Part shown: piece after piece, positions 36,001 through 45,089 of the stretch
How positions within the stretch are numbered: position 1 is the stretch's first letter
Layout of the letters: each line of letters begins with the position of its first letter
Program-made: the position numbers and the translations under genes
Notes under the pieces: generated by a model
Databases searched by the model: none
The model's input: the letters and a program-made list of their open reading frames with translations, nothing else
Told to the model about the DNA's origin: nothing
Source: Galaxea fascicularis
Lineage: Eukaryota > Cnidaria > Anthozoa > Scleractinia > Euphylliidae
Length of the DNA stretch: 64,000 bases
Reading direction: 5' to 3'
Assembly: GCA_948470475.1 (NCBI GenBank)
Contig: OX419335.1
Coordinates: 29,096,191 to 29,160,190, forward strand

Positions 36001-39000
36001 AGTCATGTCAAAACGGAGACATGCATCGTGAAATGCAAACAGTATTTGTGCGCTGAAATCGGAGGACAAATGGCTTCGTTGTTTTTTCTTTCTCTTTAGA
36101 GCTGTTTGTATGGGAAATACCGGGAAATGTAAATGTAATGGACGATTTACGTCAGTACCTATCGACATGAGCATCACAGGTGCGCGTCGATTGGTGACAA
36201 CGATTTATGTCAGTATTTTGAGGTAAATCGACGACTCACGGCGATAGCAAGTTATCCTGCGCTAAATATCTTATTTCTTAAGAAAAGTAAAACAAAAATT
36301 ACGGAAGAGGCACAAAAACTAATCACAGAGCGGCGGAAAGGCGCTCGATACCGACGACTCGCGCTTAGCCTGCAAACAGGCTCTCCGTATGGGTTATTCC
36401 GAGATTTGCTTTCCAATGGTGCGCGGTCAAAAGCTAGGAGATTGGGGCGGGTGGGAGAGAGGAGAGCCTGCAATGGTCCTTGTACGATTTGAGTATTTAC
36501 GTTCAGATTCTGAACGTAAATTGCTGATTGGCCAGTTCGACTTGACACATGTCAAATAAGTGAACAGAGGTATTTCAGTAAATTCGACATGGCGACCGTG
36601 AATGCGGATTGAAGCTATCTCGTCTTTGAATTTAAGATCTTCAAAGCGAATTGATCAGAAAGAGCAATAGCTGGTAATTACATGTAAGAGAGGATGTGCT
36701 AACCGTGTTGACTACAAGCATTGGAAAAAGCTTTGTGTTTCAAGTTTTCGCTGTGGTGAAATCGCTGGACTCCTCGAGAACAACACTGCAGATCAGATGG
36801 AAGAAGATGCGAATTCTCTGAGGATTGAAAGCAGTGGAACTCGAAAGCTCAGACGTGTTTGGAAACCCCCCTCAGTTGCCTGATTTTGTACTTGCCTTGG
36901 CCGAAGCGGTGTGCACTCGACCCACGAATGCAGGCGTTCCATAGCGGCAAATACACTTCATTTTTCTTCACAATGAGTTTGTTCGAGAACGTTGCGAGCT
37001 CGTCAACGTCTCTACATTTCAAAATACATGTAGTGTCAAACTCTTTGTTTACAGTCTTAACTGGTGCGATAAGCGCGCATAGCTTTATGTACAATAAAAG
37101 CATTTGCGGCTGCTTTCCCCCTCTTAAGCGCCCGATTCTTTATTAGGCAAATTGAAGCTTTATCTTCAGGTGTTCTAATCATCACATCCCCATTCGAAGA
37201 CAAAACTAAGACTTTGACGCTTGCGGTGTTGTCCAGAAGGTCGTCGATATTGAGCCAGGAGGTTCGAATCGGATAATTGTGCTCCACTCTGACAAGGTTG
37301 ATCGTTTTCTTTGCCAAGGAAGATTCAAAAACTACATTTTAAAATCGAGAGATTTTACAATTGCAAAGTTTGCATTTATGTCACTTAATAGAGACAAATG
37401 AAATTTAGCAAAAATGTCTCTCTATATATATTACAGAAGCGAAGGACTTTGCAGTTAGTTAACTGCGAAATGTTCGTCTACATATATAAGAGAATCAGTG
37501 ACTTCGCGATTAAAAATCCCTCTCTGGTACAAGGTTTGAAAACGTTCACAAAAGACCCCAGAAAGCCTTATTTTGTCCTCAATGAACACTTGCAAATTCT
37601 GCAAAATTCGTCAACCGATTTGACGCTTTGTGGTTTCCTTCCAGTTTTGCGTCAATATGTTTCGTTGGAGTTTCTGGATCCGAGTTCATAACAAAACAAC
37701 TTACGCGTAAACAAGCGGACGTGTCGCAGAAATGTTTTTTGACAGCCGCCTTGACCCAAAAGGTCATTTCCGGTTCGTTCTGATTGGTTCATTTCACTTT
37801 GATAATTTGACAGATCAGTCAAGCGGAAAAGGGGGTAGAACTCAAATCTTACAAAGACCATTGCAGGCTCTCCCTTCTCTTGCCCACCACAATCCCCGAT
37901 CTTTGACCGCGTGCCATTTAGAGCAAGTCGAGACGACCATCTCTCGGAATACCCAAATGGAGAGCCTGTTTGCAGGCTAACTCGCGCTTTGCCTCGAGGT
38001 GGACCGTATTAATATTTCTTACCCCCGCCCCCCCTTCCCCTTCCCCCCCTTCCCCTTCCCCCCATCTCTCCCTCCCCCAGTACTTTTATTCCAGAATTGT
38101 CTTCCGATAGAGGATTTGCGTATTCCTTGTGGGACATGTAGCTCTCGTCTGTGCATATCATGAATTTAGTTAATGCCATTGAAAGTCAGTTGTGTTCTCC
38201 AAGGAACCGCCAAGTTACTAGCAAGAATCTCTTTTGTTGTGACTGTTCACACAGCCATTCAGTTATTTCACTTGAAAACGCAACTGTTTTACCTTGGGAT
38301 TTCCTCTTCACTGTTTTGTCCACTTGAATGAAAATACCGAATGCTTGGATCGAAAAATAATAATTTTGGCGCTGCACGGAAGCAACAGTGAAGCAGACAT
38401 ACATAAGTGGCAAAACGACAAAAGGGCTGATAACATTTGCTAAGCGAAAGGGAATCCATAGCAACGAAACTAAGCGCTTTGCACCGAGAGTTTTCCTTCG
38501 AGTATTCCTTTATTGATTTCCTTGCTTTATTTCCAAAATTGTAATTTTATTCTGATACAGGTTATGCATATCCCTGTGAGACATGTAGCTCTCCTCTGTG
38601 AACACCATGAATTTAATTAACCACATTGAAAAACAGTTGTGTTCTCCAAGTAACCGCCAAGGGATGATTAGTAAGAATCTCTTTAGTGGTAACTGTGTTC
38701 ACACAGTGATGTAGTTATTTCTCCTGAAAACACAACTGTTTTACTCTTGGGCCGTCCTCTTCATTGTTTCGTTCACGGGACTGACGAGACTGACGAGACT
38801 GAATGCTTGGATCGAGAAAAGATCATCCTGGCGTTGAGAAAGCAAACACGCATAAGTGGCAAGGCGACAAAAAAGGCTAATAACAGTTACTAAGCAGTGA
38901 GCTCGCACGCTGTTCACAAGTGTGTCGTAGGCGGAAAAAGGGCGAAAGAAATCAAAATCTTTGCAATTCGTTTCCGTTTTTATCCAACTATTTGTCGGAA

Positions 39001-41261
39001 CACCCTCCTAAGGGAATTGGGGGTTGAGGGGGAGGGGGGGGGGAGTCATCTGCGAGAAAAGCATTCTGATGAGGGACAGGGTAGACAAGTATGCACAATA
39101 TTCGACTAAGATGAATGGTCCCCTGACTGTGAAAGAAGACTCATGTCTTGTATTTTCTTTTCCAGGATCGAGTGCAGACAAGAAATACAAATAAGTAAAT
39201 TAGCTGTACGAATTTGTAAATGGTAAATTCTTTGCAAAGCCCAATGAATAAATGAAGCTAAAATTTAATTTATAGAAATTTAACTGACCGATACCAACTT
39301 TATTTTTATACTAATAGTTTTTTACTTTTGTCACATAAATCCATGAGGAAATAAAATATTCCATCTCGCTGTTTCATTTTATTGTTTTTATCGCTATGCT
39401 GCTGTCACGCAGTGTTGAAATGTGCATGATCCAAATAACAAAGTGACAGTTCCGAAAGTAGCTTGACAGTACAGGAATTCCAGAGAATTCCAAAGAATCA
39501 ATGGGGAAGAGAGAATTAAAGTGACTTTTGCTTACTCCGTGGTTGTGTTTGCCATAACTTTTTTACTTCAGTAGCTGAACTTTTCAGAATGTGTGCGTTT
39601 TTTAAAGCGCCACTGTCTGGCGTCTCGGCTTGGTTTGTGTTGTATTGGTAAAAGTGGACTACATTTCAAGTAGTTTGGTTGGGTGTCGGGTGATTAAGAA
39701 ATCAAACTTGACGTTGTTACGTCTTTCTCTTCCGCGATAGGCGACAGTAAAATTGCCATTGGCGCTTAAACAGATCTGACTCACAAATTTCTTTCGTAAG
39801 ATTAGCATATAGCTGATAACTGACACCTCCAATGAAAACATACGCGACCGCATTCCTCAGCCTCAGAAACAGTGGCTTTGGTAATGTAACATTGCTTCCT
39901 TTTCATCTTGTCTCAGTTAGTGATGTACCAGGGCCTCCCCGCCTCCCTCTTCACCTCTACCCCTTTTCTTCCGTGGGAGCTCCGCCCTAATGGGGTACCT
40001 TTTTCATGCTTCAGGTTTATAAAAGAGTAGGGATTTCACGAGTTGACCTAAATGAGAGGGTAGGAAAATTTGCCATTTAGGTTTTTTTGTTTTTTGGTTA
40101 ACAATCTCCCGCAATAATGCTCGATGTTCTCCCGTAATATCGTTCATTGGATTTTGAAAAGGGATGCAGTGTTCTAGAGTATGTATGTGAAAGAGGTAAC
40201 TTTTCTGTTAAAAATGGTATAGAAATGGGTAACCGGTTGGACCTCAGGGCGGAGCCTACGCCCGTATAAAGCTTTGTCGAGTATCTCGCTCCCTGCCCCC
40301 CTCCCTCCGGCGCCGCATATAATAAACTATGATCACACCAAGAGATCACAACTCGGCTTTTACTAAACTAACAAAATATTTTTATTGATAGTCCATGTCA
40401 TTTACAATTTCAACGCGAAGTGCTGCCGTGATTTGTTAAATTCTGTTTCCCTCCTTCATGATCAGTAACTCATATTTTTCCGGTATTTGCTTTTCTGTTT
40501 CAATAGACTGCCATTACGTGCTCATCGAATTGTTTGTTGATTTAAGTGATAATTTCTTGGCCATTTTCAGTACGTTGCTTTACTACTTGACTGTCGTTCG
40601 TGCCTTTGTTCAAATGATTTTTACGTTACGTTTAATCCTAGGTTGTAAACTTTCTACCATTGTTGTGAAGCACATCCAACAGTTGATGGATAATAATGTC
40701 ATCTAACCTCATCCACAATGTTTGATCGAAGACGAAACATTTACTTGCAACTGGCTTCTTAACCTTACCTTTCCCATGTTAGATAACGCGAATGAAGATC
40801 CTACAATTATTTTCAGATATATTCAACATTTCTTGTATTGTAAAACCAGATCGGATTCACCGCGGCTAAATGATATCCAAGATCGCCTAAACGTTGACTG
40901 AATGTTTGATCGAAGTCAGAACACTGACCAAAACGTTCACAACATCTGTGCAAATACCATTTTGCGCAAAGTGCTACAAGTAACATTGTCGAAACAAGAA
41001 AATGTTGCAAAAATACATGCTTACTTGGGTTTAAAGTTTTGTAAACACTTTTACTCTCTGCAAAACATTTAGGTCAATATTGATAAAAGCTGGCGTGCTG
41101 CAAGAATACGTTTGGACGCGCGTCCAGCAATGATTCTGGATAAAAGCTTCAAAAACCACCGCAAACGTTGTAATTTCCCCCGGAAAGAGCGTTTAACCGG
41201 GCCTCAAGTCGTGCTCGACAGCGAGATGTCCAAGTATGTATTCAACGCTAGTCTAATGTGA
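7284..41261 (+). CDS. CDK5RAP2/myomegalin (centrosomin-family)-like coiled-coil protein, 39 exons, 5' partial
   Basis: Likely a centrosome/Golgi scaffold of the CDK5RAP2-PDE4DIP type. Exons read by GT-AG junctions and phase: 7284-7400, 7636-7710, 8363-8458, 8667-8714, 9725-9799, 9943-10080, 10403-10486, 11335-11430, 11550-11594, 11674-11751, 12181-12276, 12500-12595, 13020-13115, 13398-13448, 13786-13830, 13963-14017, 14683-14750, 14961-15028, 15735-15786, 16413-16445, 16545-16592, 17482-17589, 17842-17925, 18060-18161, 18954-19082, 19409-19554, 19864-20194, 20914-21435, 23586-24160, 24354-24528, 25723-26210, 26782-26924, 30158-30436, 31059-31180, 31832-31957, 32869-32958, 34726-34774, 35894-35940, 41073-41261. 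They total 5265 nt (1754 codons plus stop) in one frame. The product is almost all charged heptad coiled coil without membrane segments. Three blocks of the type 'LR-QLE--I-TN-ALR--LE' match the family. No N-terminal CM1-type motif is visible, so the 5' exons are missing. Family assignment rests on recalled similarity; another large coiled-coil protein is possible. Confidence 0.8.
11121..11245. mobile_element. Short inverted-repeat element (MITE-like) in an intron
   Basis: Left arm 'ccaagtgaattgtgggtaga' and right arm its near reverse complement ending 'cacaattcactcgg', about 43-bp arms. No target duplication is evident. It lies between exons 10403-10486 and 11335-11430. Confidence 0.7.
12768..12846 (+). 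repeat. Dispersed repeat, copy 1
   Basis: Reads 'ggaccctatccctaaaacaa...gagctgctac' and matches, in inverse orientation, 22379-22460. It is just after exon 12500-12595. Confidence 0.7.
13143..13246. mobile_element. 104-bp MULE-like MITE with perfect 9-bp target duplication
   Basis: TIR 'tagccagtgagcaagctct' at left and its imperfect complement 'agagcttgctcgcaggctg' at right, with a GA-rich centre. It is flanked by TTTGATCAG at 13134-13142 and 13247-13255, an exact 9-bp duplication typical of Mutator-like insertion. It lies in the intron just after exon 13020-13115. Confidence 0.8.
14192..14397. mobile_element. 206-bp fold-back MULE-like MITE with 9-bp target duplication
   Basis: Nearly the whole element is an inverted repeat with arms of about 90 bp beginning TAGCCTGC. 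Flanks are AAAAGGTCC (14183-14191) and AAAAGTTCC (14398-14406), a 9-bp duplication with one change. Termini match the elements at 13143 and 36366. Confidence 0.85.
18258..18830. mobile_element. 573-bp TTAA-flanked MITE
   Basis: TTAA-GGACG at the left (18258) and CGTCC-TTAA at the right (18830). TTAA duplication is typical of piggyBac-type insertion. It has an internal 'agtagggatgcgc' in common with the element at 27424-28096. No coding capacity. It occupies the intron between exons 18060 and 18954. Confidence 0.7.
19409..21435 (+). CDS. Central exons of the centrosomin-like gene with the first 'LRAQLEE-IRLNDSLRAQL' block
   Basis: Exon 19409-19554 encodes a coiled coil containing ISETKRLNDILAAERALYGN and ends in phase 2. 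It joins 19864-20194 (split Arg codon AG|G), which carries the first family-type block LRAQLEEGIRLNDSLRAQLHE at its start, followed by a Pro/Ser-rich linker and a further block LRLEDSERWNASLQARL. Exon 20914-21435 is a single 174-codon coiled coil with a short Ser/Thr-Pro interruption (GAQTSPSKDW). The 'TN/LND-LRAQL' pattern is what points to CDK5RAP2/myomegalin rather than to a myosin-like rod. Confidence 0.78.
22379..22529 (-). repeat. Dispersed repeat, copy 2, with 'gtagcagctctcg' inverted ends
   Basis: Carries the reverse complement of 12768-12846 and ends in 'cttacgagagctgctac', so the element has short inverted ends. It lies in the 2.1-kb intron between exons 20914 and 23586. Confidence 0.65.
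23586..26924 (+). CDS. Long coiled-coil exons of the centrosomin-like gene (second conserved block)
   Basis: Four exons: 23586-24160 (575 nt), 24354-24528 (175), 25723-26210 (488) and 26782-26924 (143). Exon 23586 repeats Asn-Asp dipeptides in heptads (NDELKRQLNES, NDEVN, NDSLG, NDQLGKQL). Exon 24354 is a short coil followed by a Ser/Pro-rich linker with GQTQTSPS, the same 'QT-SP' signature as in exon 20914. Exon 25723 contains MRELRLRLEDSIRTNDALRA, the clearest match to the family block. Phases run 0-2, 2-0, 0-2, 2-1 and fit the neighbouring exons. Confidence 0.8.
24673..25013 (+). pseudogene. GIY-YIG endonuclease remnant of a retroelement, in intron 30
   Basis: Reads ...CTLCKKLYIGETGRRLGYRFREHLHG, with the YIG half of the motif, conserved Arg and a His. 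It hits a stop at 24888, and after a frame change continues as KDASKPVARHFNLPNYSKQH. This is the C-terminal domain of a reverse-transcriptase retroelement (Penelope-like or similar), frameshifted and without its polymerase. It lies in the intron between exons 24354-24528 and 25723-26210. Confidence 0.65.
25230..25582. mobile_element. 353-bp element with TTAAGCAACGACGACGACG inverted ends
   Basis: Left end TTAAGCAACGACGACG... and right end ...CGTCGTCGTTGCTTAA are inverted copies with a trinucleotide tract in each. The centre is AT-rich. It lies in the intron before exon 25723. Confidence 0.7.
26401..26631. mobile_element. ~230-bp MITE with GGTTGTTCGAAAGCCGAT ends, in intron
   Basis: Left 'cggttgttcgaaagccgat...gctaatccaggatta' is answered by right 'taatcctggattatgttaatcggctttcgaacaaccgg'. 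The arms are about 38 bp. It is in the intron between exons 25723 and 26782. Confidence 0.75.
27358..29837. mobile_element. 2.5-kb TTAA-flanked element with nested MITE, in intron
   Basis: Ends TTAA-AGGCCCATTTTCATCCGA (27358) and its reverse complement to 29837, with terminal inverted repeats of about 28 bp. TTAA at both ends suggests piggyBac-type insertion. It has no recognisable transposase. A short frame starts at ATG 28234 (57 codons, acidic). It contains diverged direct repeats of about 400 bp (around 28850-29060 and 29250-29465, 'agttatgaattttt' and 'gttattgtcattggcg'). A second element (27424-28096) is inserted in it. Confidence 0.7.
27424..28096. mobile_element. 673-bp TTAA-flanked MITE nested in a larger element
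   Basis: TTAA-GGTGATTCCTTAG at left and CTGAGGAATCACC-TTAA at right. Internal 'gcagtagggatgcgca' near the right end links it with the element at 18258-18830. No gene. Confidence 0.75.
30042..30069 (-). ncRNA. Hammerhead-ribozyme-like motif, degenerate, in intron
   Basis: Minus-strand CTGACGA, A, GGGC-TAAC-GCTC hairpin, then AAAAC-GTC. Same layout as the others, but G12 is A. The flanking ~130 bp (29990-30120) match, in opposite orientation, the sequence around 45475-45560 ('acggtggtcaattta...atcaact'), so both are copies of one terminal repeat. It ends 88 bp before exon 30158. Confidence 0.5.
30158..35940 (+). CDS. C-terminal exons of the centrosomin-like gene (third conserved block)
   Basis: Exon 30158-30436 encodes LLAEIRSLRVQLEKNIQTNN and ALRLKLEEQLG, then a Ser-rich linker ending in SSSRG. 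It follows a 3.2-kb intron filled with transposon DNA. Exons 31059-31180 and 31832-31957 give short helical segments with an acidic STDEEE end. Exon 32869-32958 gives a basic coil with LIQEDIIKRACERLE. Exons 34726-34774 and 35894-35940 are very small (49 and 47 nt) and are supported by matching phases (1 then 2) and by in-frame coil HQVLQLARERLE. These two are less certain than the rest. Confidence 0.75.
36366..37979. mobile_element. 1.6-kb MULE-like element with long TIRs and perfect 9-bp target duplication
   Basis: Starts TAGCCTGCAAACAGGCTCTC and ends with its reverse complement; terminal inverted repeats extend about 190 bp (to ~36560 and from ~37790), diverging inward. ACTCGCGCT flanks it at 36357-36365 and 37980-37988. 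The interior shows no transposase; short frames such as 37317-37057 (minus) have no recognised domain and might be captured host sequence. It lies in the 5.1-kb last intron. Confidence 0.85.
38091..38893 (+). repeat. Tandem duplication, two ~370-bp copies
   Basis: 38091-38460 and 38530-38893 align throughout ('gacatgtagctct', 'agttgtgttctccaag', 'gaatgcttggatcga', 'cataagtggcaa'). By eye they are about 75-80% identical. No open frame is shared between the copies. Confidence 0.75.
41073..41261 (+). CDS. Terminal exon of the centrosomin-like gene
   Basis: The acceptor is AACATTTAG at 41064-41072, in phase 0 with the exon ending at 35940. It encodes 62 residues and a TGA stop at 41259-41261. 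The peptide is basic and not coiled coil (RPAMILDKSFKNHRKRCNFP is part of it) and ends in NASLM. AATAAA signals follow at 41364, 41410 and 41829. The exon is 5.1 kb from the previous one, so an unseen exon between them is possible, but the frame closes without one. I do not recognise this tail as the CM2 domain of vertebrate relatives. Confidence 0.65.
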   Translation, partial: VNIDKSWRAARIRLDARPAMILDKSFKNHRKRCNFPRKERLTGPQVVLDSEMSKYVFNASLM

Positions 41262-41828
41262 CGCATAAAGCGGGTGAATCGGACAATCCTTCCTACATGA
41301 CAATCCTTTCAAACTTTCCAACCCGTCTGCAGTTTTCTTGATCAATTGTAACTAACTTAAAAAAATAAAATCGATTTCCCTGACTTGCTTCTATGTTTTC
41401 CCTTTGTGAAATAAATCGTCTCAAATCCAAAAAATTGCGATAATTTCAAAAGTGTTTGATAGCCTATTTATTCCTTCTTCTGTTAAGTTTCGCTGGATTC
41501 ATTTAACGTTTTTCGCTATTTTCTGATCTTACGTGCTAACCGTAATTCAGATAAAAAGTCCCTGCAGGAAGGAAACCTCATAATACAACCTGCCCTGTCC
41601 AGTCTTTGTCGTTGATTGTAACTGACTAAAGCTGCATTGGATAGATTAGGATGATTTTCAGGAATTCTAAATTTAGCGAATGCAAACCCTCTGAAGATAC
41701 TTTGAATTCAGCCGTTGGAACTGAGTTTTATCTTTGCCCGCAGAGAAAAACTAAATAAAAGCCGACGTTTGTTCAACCGTGTTGGTAGTCAGTAATTCTA
41801 CGTTTTGAGTCTGTTGTTCAACAGTTTG

Positions 41829-41834
41829 AATAAA
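41829..41834 (+). terminator. Candidate poly(A) signal AATAAA for the coiled-coil gene
   Basis: AATAAA lies 568 bp after the stop codon; nearer alternatives are at 41364-41369 and 41410-41415. If the far one is used, the transcript end lies about 110 bp from the end of the opposing TMEM163-like transcript. Confidence 0.4.
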
Positions 41835-41942
41835 GCCCCGTTTGCATCACTTTCCTGAGTTACTGTTGATTATGGTACTCGAGAATGAAATTCTATAGTG
41901 TAATTATTCTAATGGGAGTAATCGGCAGGAAACAGCCAAGGG

Positions 41943-41948
41943 TTTATT
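41943..41948 (-). terminator. Candidate poly(A) signal for TMEM163-like copy A
   Basis: TTTATT on the plus strand (AATAAA on minus) lies 33 bp past the TAG stop at 41982-41984. It is close enough that the 3' UTR would be very short. Confidence 0.35.
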
Positions 41949-41981
41949 TTAACGTCAAGCTGTTAACTTGAGCGGAAGCGG

Positions 41982-42803
41982 CTACTTTTCTCGTGATGCC
42001 TTAGATCCGTCCCCCGCTTCTTGTAATTCTTGTCCGGCTTCACATTCCTTGTTAAACTGTCTTTTTTCCCGCACAACTCGAATCAAAATTTCTATTCCGT
42101 AAATAAGCGTGGCCACAGCTATGACGATCGCCGTACAAGGATCGATCAGCCAGGCATTGCTGCTTATTTCCAACACAACAGTGCTGAGAATCACACCAAC
42201 CGACATCCCAGCTCCGCTGAGGGCGTCTATTGAGTCTGCTACCAGAGCCGAACTGTCTAACTTCCTCGCTAAAAACAGTTTGATAAAAAACAACATTAAA
42301 TAACCAACGCAACTTACTGCGGACAGAATAAGCAGGTCTTCGGGTTTACGTGGTTCTTCATCCAGTATAATGCTTATGGAAGCCCTCCCTGCTACGAGCA
42401 CTCCAGACACGATAAAACAAGTTGCGATGATAGTGCAAGCTTTCCATTCTCTCTTAGTCCTTCCCTCGCCGTTGATTCCGTAACAGAATCTCCAAACGAC
42501 CGATCCTGAGGATGTGATGGCAAGCACGGCGTCAAACGCTACCGCAAAAGCTGAAGAGCTTTCCGATGTCTGTGATACTGCGAACGCGCCCAGCCCGAGA
42601 ACTAAAGTGAATAATATTGAAAGAAGACAAACCACTATTGTTATTGTCCGCCATTTTTCTAGTCCCTCTCCGGAAAGTCCTCCCTCTTTAGTGCTGTCGC
42701 TGGAACCAGAAGATCTGTTGTCGGGCTGTAAGAGCGCTTCTTTTTCACCCCTATCCTCTGCTTGTATGCTTCTGTGTGATAAGGTAGAGGGTTCTTTTTC
42801 CAT
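41982..42803 (-). CDS. TMEM163-family membrane protein (copy A), intronless, 273 aa
   Basis: TMEM163 proteins are zinc-binding efflux-type proteins of endosomal and plasma membranes, related to cation diffusion facilitators. The start is the ATG at 42801-42803 in good context (aacaATGg); the frame opens 21 nt earlier only at a TTG. The N-terminus (1-50) is hydrophilic. Six hydrophobic segments are near residues 53-77, 84-106, 121-145, 156-178, 190-212 and 218-243. The family signature SSSAFAVAFDAVLAITSSG sits at 82-100, with Asp91 present but Ala95 where vertebrate TMEM163 has a second Asp. The fifth segment starts ADSIDALSG (Asp190, Asp193). The tail is charged and cytosolic-looking. Length matches human TMEM163 (about 289 aa), but a single exon replaces a multi-exon vertebrate gene. 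It is convergent with the coiled-coil gene. Confidence 0.85.
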   Translation of the reverse strand: MEKEPSTLSHRSIQAEDRGEKEALLQPDNRSSGSSDSTKEGGLSGEGLEKWRTITIVVCLLSILFTLVLGLGAFAVSQTSESSSAFAVAFDAVLAITSSGSVVWRFCYGINGEGRTKREWKACTIIATCFIVSGVLVAGRASISIILDEEPRKPEDLLILSAVSCVGYLMLFFIKLFLARKLDSSALVADSIDALSGAGMSVGVILSTVVLEISSNAWLIDPCTAIVIAVATLIYGIEILIRVVREKRQFNKECEAGQELQEAGDGSKASREK

Positions 42804-43570
42804 TGTTTTGCCGTGAGAGATCAATGAAGAGCAAACCCACTCTGTTTACGTTTAAAGCCAGAAATAATTTTCTTCTCATAAACACAGTGCTATTCTTATA
42901 GGATGAATCACTTATCGCTTCAGGCCTTGCTCTAAATAAAGCTTGTCACAATATGAACCTATCAAACCTATTCATTTTACATCTCTGAATTCTAATGAGT
43001 GGTTTTCACTTTTAACAAAAAGCCGTCATTTTTACGGTTCCTTTATACCAACCGTCTTCATCGGCATGTATGTCGTGGCTTGAAAATTCGAATTTTCTGG
43101 GAGATTTATTAGCTGCTGTCAGCACAAAGTTTGCCGATGAAAGTGGCTACTAAGGAAGCAGACTGTGTTTCAAGGTATGTGGCTCATCTAGCATTACCAT
43201 TGATTAATTCGTCAACGTGCGACTTGTTCAAATGTGTTAAGCTATTATAATTAGTAAAACGTTATCATGATTCCTTTTTTTTGGAGTAGACGAATTTGCC
43301 TAGATATTGCACTGTACAGACAGAAATCCATATCTTCCAGGCAGCAACCACCTGGAGAAATTACGTGCATATTTTAGTATCATCACTGACAGCAGCCGAC
43401 CAAATAAACCTTGTATCTCTGTGTACATATTTTAGGATGGCCTTATAGGGGGCCCACGTCAGTAATAATCCTTATTTTTGGATTGTTAGTTGTTTTTTGA
43501 ATGATATAAATTGCCAAGTTCCCAAGTTGTTATTGGACACTTTGTTATTGGACAGTTCAATAGGCCAATC

Positions 43571-43603
<33 letters not shown>

Positions 43604-45089
43604 CAACCATGATTTCAATCACTATGGTAACAGTGTACAGACTCTTGAATTGGATAATTTTTTCCCTTGAACAATGACAGTAGTGATTTTGTTTATCCTA
43701 TAGCACAAATGTTTATGCCAAGAAACTAGATGAGTTCCTTCTTTTTTCCTCGGAAATTGTAATTTTTTATGATTATATTATCGCGCTTTATAATGTAAAA
43801 TATGTTTTCATCAAAGATTATTTTCAAGATGGGGAATAGTCAACTGGACTTAGAAAACGCTTAATTCACGAGGATCATTCTATTTATACATTTCGACTAA
43901 GCTTTTAAAATATTGCAACAATGTCGGAAGCAAGATCCTTCTAAGGAAAAGGTTAAAATTTATTCTCGATGATTACCGTCGCTCTGCCTGAAGATCAGAT
44001 CTTCAAGATCTGCTCTCTAAGCTGCGTTAGTAACACAATTATTTCCAGGGTATGAGCTACGATTAAGCCGGGACCTCAACACCAGGGAACATTTATGCTT
44101 TTTGGCCAATTTTCAAACTGATGCTCCTACAAGACAGCCAAAGTTTTTAAGGCTTTTTAGCCAAACCCTTGGTTTTACGTTTTCACAACTGGTTTCACAT
44201 CTCATGAGTTCCCTTTCTTCAAGAAGATCGAACTTTCCAAAGTCTTTCAAAGCATTTTCAAAGTCATATTTTTATGCAATTAAAACTGAACCATTAAATC
44301 AAAAAGTCTTGAAATCACTGAATGTACCTCTGACGCATCACAGAAGAGCATTTACCACTTTGCGATAAAACCGTTTCCTTCACCCGGCCCTTCTCAGCTC
44401 AGACTGAACTTGGAGACAGACTTGCGCAATAGCATGCTATTCCACAGTTGCAGTGTAGTTTTAACATTGAGCGCTTCTTTAAATCCAGCTATATTTAATT
44501 TTCAGCGTTAAATAGTTTCAAGTACACGTTGCCTTAAGGCAATAGGATAGAAATAACAAAAATCATTAGGCATTTTTTGTGAAGCATCTCCGTTTATGAA
44601 AGATTACGGAGCCACACGTCAAAGAAAGCAAGACATGCTACAAAACGTTTTATCCGTTCACAAAAGGTGCTTGGTGTTATTATAAGTATAAATATCAAGA
44701 AAATCTCCCTTTCTTTCTTTCAGTGTCATTGTGAAACAAGATTTCTACATCAAATTAAGCCTAACTGTTTGCTTGTTTCTTTGAGTCTAGCGAGCCGATT
44801 TACTTGGGTTATACAGAGATTGACAAACAGGGCATTTTGCTTGAGTTATGTGAAGACGCAATAATATTTTATCACAACTGGATATTTGGTGATAACAACG
44901 CCTTAACTCCAAATGTCAAATGCTAATAATCCTCGCTGTCTCCATGAGATACGTCTTATAGGGACGAAGCTGTGTAAATATCAAGGCAGCGTTTGTTTGG
45001 TTTTTGTTCCACGTTAAATTCAGAGAATGAATAAATAAGAGATTAGGAGAATTTATATTGTCGATAACTGTAGCAGATTAAATAGTTGA
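42804..45089. other. Intergenic DNA upstream of TMEM163-like copy A
   Basis: Includes the presumed promoter of the minus-strand gene just above 42803. No TATA box or exon could be assigned. Frames up to 88 codons look random. Confidence 0.5.
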
